From NCBI GenBank assembly GCA_037576215.1, contig JBANDB010000016.1, positions 930,001 through 994,000 of the forward strand: a stretch of DNA of 64,000 nucleotides. Reading direction: 5' to 3'. The notes below the pieces were generated by a model. That model was not told the origin of the DNA and searched no databases. It saw nothing but the letters and a program-made list of their open reading frames with translations. Made by a program: the position numbers and the translations under genes. The DNA comes from Armillaria gallica. Lineage: Eukaryota; Basidiomycota; Agaricomycetes; Agaricales; Physalacriaceae. Of this stretch, positions 57,705-64,000 are shown piece by piece (within the stretch, counting starts at the first letter, position 1; each line of letters starts with the position of its first letter).

Positions 57705-59851
57705 ATGTTCAACTCTATCCGCACTCTTGATATTTCCATTGCCTTTGTCGGTTTGATTCTTGCTTGGCACCTCTTCCGCCGAACTCGTCGTAGTACTGCC
57801 CGATTCCCTCCTGGACCCAGAGGACTACCGTTGATCGGGAATCTTCTCGACATGCCCTCTGAGAAAGAGTGGCTTACCTTCGCTAAGTGGGGGGAGAAAT
57901 ATGGTACGGTGCCACCTAGTGAAAACATGGCAATTAAGTATGCTCACAGTATATTACAAGGCGACATTACCTCAATTTCCATCCTTGGGCAGCGGATGGT
58001 CGTGATAAACTCGGTTCAGATAGCAGCCTCCCTACTGGACAAGAAAAGCCTCATTTCCTCGGATAGACCATTTTTCGCGACGAGTGGTGAGCTCATCGGG
58101 TGGAAGAATGGACTAGCTCTGATGCCTTACGGTGCTCGATTTCGTAACTTCCGTCGACTGGCACATCAGCTGTTCGGTAGCAACATGACCATGAAGCTGT
58201 TCTTACCGATGGTAGAGCTCGGGACTCATCGCTTCCTGAAGAGGGTCTCTGCTAAACCCGAAGGACTCTCAGCGCATATCCGGAAGTCTGTAATTTTTTC
58301 TCGTCTCTCTGTCAGTCGTGACACTGATGATCGACACGTAAGAACTGCTGGAGCCGTGATATTGCAAATCTCGCATGGATACACGATACAAGAAGAGAAC
58401 GATCCATTTGTGAATCTAGCCGAGGAAGTCATGAATCAATTCTCTCTTGCGACGGTTCCCAGTGTCTTTTTGGTCAATCTTATTCCTATCTGTAGGTCTT
58501 GCTTCTCCCTTTCGTTCCCTTCGCAACTAAGAAATGCCACACTTTAGTACGTCACATTCCGGAATGGTTTCCTGGAGCTGGATTCAAACGGACCGCACGG
58601 GAATGGGCTTCGACATTAAACGAATTCATAGAACGGCCACATAACTATGTAAAGCGGGAAATGGTAGGTGGATAAATATTTCATACCAGGCTATCTCTTA
58701 AAGATGAATAGGCTGCTGGCAAGGCTCGTCCTTCTCTCACATCGACCCACCTTGAAAGCGTAGTGAGTGCCGAAGAAGAATGTGATATAAAATGGCTTGC
58801 GGGATCCCTATACGCCGGTATGTGAACCATTCTTTAATCAAAGCCATTTGCAACCCCTCATTCATTTCCTACAGGTGGTGCCGACACTGTATGTTTTTGG
58901 TTTCTTCTTTCAAAGCTTCGTCTGACAGTATATTAGACTGTTGCATCCGTTTACGCTTTCTTCAAAGCAATGCTTCTGTACCCCGAGGTTCAGGCAAAGG
59001 CACAAGCAGAGATCGACGCCGTGATCGGAAATGATAGGTTACCCCGATTTGATGACCGAGAGCGCCTCCCGTATGTCAATGCTCTAGTTCTTGAAGTCAT
59101 CCGATGGCACACCGTTGGACCAACAGGTCAGTATATATCTAGCTGTTCTGGTCAGAGTGCTCATCACAATTTTGCGCCTAGGCATTCCTCACTGCGTTAC
59201 CGAAGATGTTGTTCAATCCGGTTATTTCATCCCAAAGGGTTCCTTGATTATGGCCAACATCTGGTATGGGGATGTGGATGACGTTGAAGACCCTGTCTAA
59301 TCCTTGCGTGTGACATCCGTAGGAAAATGCTCCACGATCCTACGATATACAATGAACCGTTCAAGTTCAATCCTGACAGATTTATCCGGACGGAAACGAA
59401 GGAAGCCGAACTCGATCCCTATAAGGTGGCGTTTGGATTTGGTCGTCGGTGGGTGTTTTATGGGTACAATCGAAAGTTCATATCCTGATTGAAAGTTATG
59501 ATTGTAACAGAATTTGTCCTGGTACGTCTCGTTAGACATGTTTCCATATTTAATGCTTACTCGGGGGATGCAGGAAGACTGCTAGCTGATGCCTCGGTTT
59601 TCATGTCCTGCACTATGGTGTTAGCGGTCTTCTACATTTCAAAGTATTCTGAAAACGGCGTTGTTTTCGAGCCAGACACAGATCATACAGCAGGGGTTGT
59701 CAGGTATGAAATTTATGTCCGGTCTCAAAGTATCAACTCTGAATGTGCTCTATCTTCACTTTTCTGCAGCCATCCGACTCCGTTCAAGTGCACGATTCAG
59801 GCTAGGAGCAGGAAGGTATTAGACCTTATTAACGAGGAAAGGCTTTCATGA
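57705..59851 (+). CDS. cytochrome P450 monooxygenase (P450-7, OrdA-like)
   Basis: The anchor is ISIAFVGLILAWHLFRR and the hinge RFPPGPRGLPLIGN. Exon 2 carries DRPFFATSGELIGWKN and RFRNFRRLAHQLFG. The microexon encodes G-G-A-D-T. ExxR is VLEVIRWH, the PERF motif is FNPDRFIR, and the haem loop is FGFGRR plus ICPG. It ends INEERLS. Introns 1 (57904-57960) and 2 (58286-58342) are both 57 nt with no in-frame stop, so the frame reads through from the start to about 58547. This is unlike the paralogues and allows intron retention. It is closest to P450-5; differences cluster in exon 2 (FFATS for LVAMG), a likely substrate-contact region. Confidence 0.9.
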
Positions 59852-60434
59852 TAAATGAAGTCGTATCACTGGTGGTTTCATAGAGAATCATCGCAACCAC
59901 GTCGGTTCCGTCTGTCTTTTATCAGCCGAGGTTAAATCATCTTCGTATCCTATGGATATTGCTCCTAGTTTATACTGCATCTTGTAAGCATTCCGGTTCA
60001 TAGCACGTTCCGCCTGTATACTCCATCAAAAATATCAGATACTCATTCGGCTCACATCATGCATCTTCACATCACTGAACTATAGTCACAGTGTCTGCGG
60101 TATTCATTTCCCTCCGTTTGATATATCTCATCATCATCTCCCGTGGTGCCTGATACGGCCCATAAATATGCCATTCCTGTTCATCCAGAGGCAAGGAGGT
60201 CGCTTTTCATTCGCCGTTTCTTCCTGTTTTCGTCGGAATTTCCTGAATTTCTCAACCAGGGGGTCTCTTTTGCGAAATCGGAACCATACGCGCCATCAGC
60301 GACATTGCGTCTGCTTTATCGCCATCTAAATCTCTTGTGATTGACCGGAGTCATTTTGACAATCTAAATGAATAGCTCGTGTAAATATAGTCTTATGAAG
60401 TGGTGGGCCAATGCGGGCGTGGCAGGTCTGAGTC
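59852..60434. other. P450-7 3' flank with degenerate spacer repeat
   Basis: The first part matches the P450-5 3' flank. About 59985-60140 is a diverged partial copy of the spacer repeat (GTAAGCATTCCGGTTCATAG, then CTCCATCAAAAATATCAGAT). No gene is supported; the 65-codon frame at 60143 is not recognised. Confidence 0.45.
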
Positions 60435-62300
60435 CTACGTGAAGGGGAAGGTTTGGATCACGAAGCAAATGCGGTGATAGCGCTCAATATATGGACAGCT
60501 GAGAAGCCGTTCTTCTGACTTGCAGCCACACCCCTTCTTCGGTATAACGCTCTCAAAACCAACAAGACTCGACGTCAGTAGAGGAGAGGTACCGTGGCAA
60601 GCATCAAACGTCCCTATCGAGGATTCCGATTGTAGCATGGTACTGCTGAATAGGAAACTGGCGACCGGGTTGCAGTATCGGTAGGTGATTCTCTGGGTAT
60701 GCATATGGCGACGACGGGATGAAGGCGTGTTCGCACATCTGTCCCCGGGAAGGCGATTGCTGCATCCTTGACACATTCTATTTGCACAAATATCTTCTGC
60801 CATTCACATAGCAGGGGTGAGTTGTGAGTTGTGAGGACCTAAAGTAAGAGAACCAACAATGTCAGCATGATAAGGGTGGCAGGAAGTCTTGGGAAGTCCT
60901 GGAGAAGTGAGTCAGCATAAGCGTAACAAAAGGTAAATAAGGGTATACCAAGCCGCAAGCGCAATACCAACCAGATTCAAGGATCGCTAGAAACATGGTA
61001 TAAGTATCTATATATCATTAGAAGGAACATTCATTTAATCAGCAAGAGATGATCTCTAAGCGAAGCTTGTGCATCAAGGAAAACCATCGTCGTCAATGCC
61101 TTGGGGTAGCGGTGTCAGGGGCAGCAGCCAAACCGGATGGAGGGGCCCAAATATATTTTCCGTGATTCATTAAACGCAGGGCGAGAATAGGGAACTGGTG
61201 TATGAAATAAATTCATGTGTGCCGTCGGTATTGCAATGATCCTTAAGATTCCGTTCATTGCGAAATTTGTACATTGTAAACGACGGATAGTATTGAATAC
61301 CTGAGAAGGCGTCAGTGTGGTGAACGATGCAAAGGCCTATAAAACATACGTACATGGTGGGCTACCTACAAGCCACTGTATTGAACAGACCGGCATTGAG
61401 AACAGCAGTGGCCATAGATAAGCTAGAAACAAGATGTGTGTGTATTGTCAAGGCAGTCCATAAGGTACGTACCTGAATCAGAACGTAACGTGGAAGACCA
61501 CCGAAGCGACTTGAAGGAACCCCCCTGCCATTCCATGTTTGAAGTCAGACGGGTGTGTCTCTGCAAGTCCTGCCTCGGGGGTCTTCTATACATAGACAAG
61601 CGACGGGGTGGATACAGCTTCGACGAGCGAAATGGGACTGGCCAGCCTGTCCATCCATACAGCATTTCAGATGAGGTGCAGGACAAATAATGCAAGGATA
61701 GAGGCAGCGGCTACGAGTGCCAGCTCAGGGCGTCTTGGATATGATTTAACGAAGCGCTCCTGAAGAAACCCATTTGTTTATCCAATAAAGGCGAACAAAG
61801 TGTAAGAAACGTACTACCTGGACAACGCTCAGATATTAGCACCCCGTCTGGTATGCTTCAATAAACACTAATACACCATTATCCCCGAATTTCTAGAACG
61901 TAACAGACATTTGCGGCGCGTGTGCTAACGATCAGTCGAATGAGCCAGAACCTCGCCTTGTCGTAAGAGAGACTTAGAAAGCCTTCCTGCCATGTTGGCC
62001 TTGTCAAGTACGGAATTCCTTCGCAAGATGACAGAGATTTGCCATGGAGATGACAGTGTCAAACATTCATCGTTGTTGAAGGGAAAGAGTGCCTTTGGTT
62101 TGTTCCCGTGGCCGAATGCACTTACTTCCACCACATTCACCTTCATCGTTCATCGAATCGATTGACTTTTTAGCTTTCTTTACAGACGCATCCGCGTTTC
62201 CAGAATTCCACCTCGAGATCCCTAACGATGCGCGGTGGCCAAAAGTCTGGAGATGAATCGATGATCGATGATGGCAAGACGAACACTCAGGCGAGTCTCC
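60435..62300 (-). other. possible spliced gene of unknown family, interrupting the spacer repeat
   Basis: Relative to the P450-5/6 interval this 2-kb block is extra. On the minus strand several stretches look protein-like: SSPDFWPPRIVRDLEVEFWK (about 62260-62200), a frame from 62146 to 61925 with NMAGRLSKSLLRQGEVLAHS, a membrane helix ELALVAAASILALFVLHLI (about 61720-61670), and a Cys-rich frame at 60803-60435 (NRMCQGCSNRLPGDRC). I cannot join them into one convincing frame or recognise a family. It may be a real gene, a decayed one, or chance. Confidence 0.3.
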
Positions 62301-62721
62301 TTTGGTTTATGTCGGTTCTTTCTCCATAAATCAGGCCCAGGGTCAAGCCCTTTGGCGTCTCGGATAACATGTTATACGGTGCATACGCTCTCGATCAATG
62401 GATTACCCTTCGAGCTGCACGTACATCAACATTGGGGGTCATAGCCGAGCTTTCGGCAGTGCGACCGTGGAGGGTAAGCAGAGGAAGAGAGCAGAAGAGC
62501 AGTTAACAGACATTGAAAGCGCAAAGCAGGATGCTGAATGTACATCAATGCATCAATTGCATCAATATGAGGTGCTGAAGAGATATCAACGATGACGAGA
62601 CCAGCGCATGACGTCATACGGACCAGCGGGCCGAGTTACATGTAATTAACCAAAATGCACCGCCACCGAGATCCAAAAACCCGCAAAGACCGACATATTA
62701 CACAGGACTCGGAACCATTGA
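62301..62721. other. intergenic region, no clear feature
   Basis: Short frames on both strands overlap (62398-62617), and none is recognised. It ends where the spacer repeat copy 2 begins. Confidence 0.35.
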
Positions 62722-64000
62722 GGCCGTTGTCAGCAAGCTCCGCCCGTATGCCTTCAAAAAAACGGACTTCATTCAACTTACATTATAAATCCTTTCGTCG
62801 TTTAGCTGTGGTCCCGTTAGTTTCTTCGCAACTAATTAGGTTCAGCATATCTTTTGCTCCGATAAGTCGAACCGCCGCTTGGTTTTTCCCTCTCTTGTAA
62901 GCATTCAGGACTAGAAAGCTCTGTCTGTGTCATCAAAGCATGCCAAATACATACTAGGCTCACCTCACGCAGTTCTTCTTCATTTTCCGTGGTGCCTCGA
63001 GACTAAGTATCCCCGGGGATATGTCCTACATTCATGTCTGTTCGTTTAGAAAGCTGGTATTATCTCATGTACAGCAGATTCCCTGCGGAGCATATGTCAA
63101 GGCACCTATAGGTTGAGCACTAAACCACGGGCGTTGTACCCAGAGCGTCGGTTGAGATATCATCTCCCCACCGAAAATGTTACAATACCACGCCTGAACT
63201 TGAACTTCGACAATCCGAACTCCGAATTCCATAAAGTCAAAGTTACTTAGTCTCTTGTAGGCCTCCTGATATTCGCCCGCAACCTTTCAATATGTCCTTA
63301 TGTATGCATGACTGACCATAGGACTTGGTGACGCCACACAGATACGATGGCCCTTGGCACCCGACTAGTTTCAAAGTTAGTCTCACGTAGACAGGCGCTA
63401 TACCATCACGACGACGATGTGGGTGAGGTGTTAGTGACTCCTGCTAGTGACTGTATGTAGTCTTCGGGCCATCCGGCCATCCATCTTCCAACTCATTTGG
63501 TATTACAAATCTGATGGAATTCCGGTAACGAATAAAAATCTATCTTTCAGGATCTTGGGACACATAGTAAATTTGGAAGAAGGTGGGTATCTCAGAGTTA
63601 AAGTGCAGCAATATCCTGTCGAAGCGCAATCGAAACGCGCTGCCCGGTTTGAATTCGGCCATGCCGAGGTTGCCGGTCCAACCAAGCCAAAGTATTGTGG
63701 AATTTGAAGACCTAATGTCAAAATGAACGACCTCCCCAGCCAACATGCTCTAATAATAGCAAGGGGAGGCGCGGCAAAATTCCGGCAAAGAGGGCACACG
63801 AAAATGTACGTCATGTGCGCTATTTTAAACCTTGCGGAACGTGGCTGTGCACAATTTACCCTTTTTTCTTCTCAAGTTCTTCTCATTCAGACTGAAACGG
63901 AACTAAGTGTCTCTTCAAATTCCGTGAAGTATTCATACGAAATGAGATCTAGGCTGCATTTTAACCCCAAATTTCTTCAGCCAACCGCAAGGTCCATATA
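62722..64000. repeat. P450 spacer repeat, copy 2, runs off the window
   Basis: This is the counterpart of 52856-54290. Near-identical blocks are CTTACATTATAAATCCTTTCGTCG, CAGATTCCCTGCGGAGCATATG and GCAACCTTTCAATATGTCC, each in the same order. About 80 bp near 63745-63830 (with CACGAAAATGTACGTCATGT) is extra here and also occurs beside the insert at 5.3-6.3 kb. In copy 1 the repeat leads into P450-6 about 345 bp later, so a P450 start is expected just past base 64000. Confidence 0.85.

Noticed and set aside
1..64000. CRISPR array, rRNA, or viral replication genes
   Set aside because: No regularly spaced direct repeats with unique spacers, no rRNA-like sequence and no recognisable viral polymerase or capsid reading was found; the gene structure is eukaryotic.

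Overview
The window looks like a chromosomal segment of an Agaricomycete (mushroom-type or wood-decay basidiomycete). Genes are split by many introns of about 45-60 nt with GT-AG ends. Families typical of that group are present: OrdA-like microsomal cytochrome P450s, F-box proteins with an N-terminal coiled coil, a seven-helix orphan membrane protein, PR-1/CAP secreted proteins and a membrane-anchored GH76-like protein. I cannot name the species.

Layout. 0-5 kb: an edge-truncated RRM-like gene (-), a seven-TM protein (+) and a complete 2-Cys peroxiredoxin (-). 4.4-16 kb: three P450 genes on the minus strand. The first two lie in a tandem segmental duplication that also copied the 5' half of the peroxiredoxin gene, now a dead fragment. 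16.7-17.4 kb: a decayed copy of the RRM-like gene. 19-25.5 kb: two F-box genes, a thioredoxin, a 339-bp MITE with intact target-site duplications, and a mini hydrophobin-like gene. 25.5-29 kb: gene-poor, with a P450 N-terminal relic. 29-39 kb: two PR-1/CAP paralogues, a third copy of their upstream region with no gene, P450-4 and a GH76-like gene. 39-44 kb: a divergent pair (FMN-binding oxidase and an ER-type membrane protein) and three acidic-protein genes in a row. 45-49.4 kb: a PX-AGC kinase of about 1,314 residues. 50-60 kb: P450-5, -6 and -7 on the plus strand. 60-64 kb: a second copy of the P450-5/P450-6 spacer, which runs off the end of the window.

The main theme is a dispersed array of seven closely related P450 genes in 64 kb, built by several rounds of duplication. 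All share the PPGP hinge, an I-helix motif encoded on a 13-14 nt microexon, ExxR, PERF and an FGFGRR-x-CPG haem loop. P450-1, -2 and -6 share one promoter type; P450-5 and -7 share another. A 316-bp tract spanning introns is identical between P450-1 and P450-2, which suggests gene conversion. P450-3 carries a probable one-base loss in its I-helix microexon. No polyketide synthase, NRPS, terpene synthase or P450 reductase is visible, so the array looks like a birth-and-death P450 family island rather than a complete biosynthetic cluster. The thioredoxin and peroxiredoxin are functional partners in general, but lie 16 kb apart here. Exon boundaries were read by eye and need RNA evidence.
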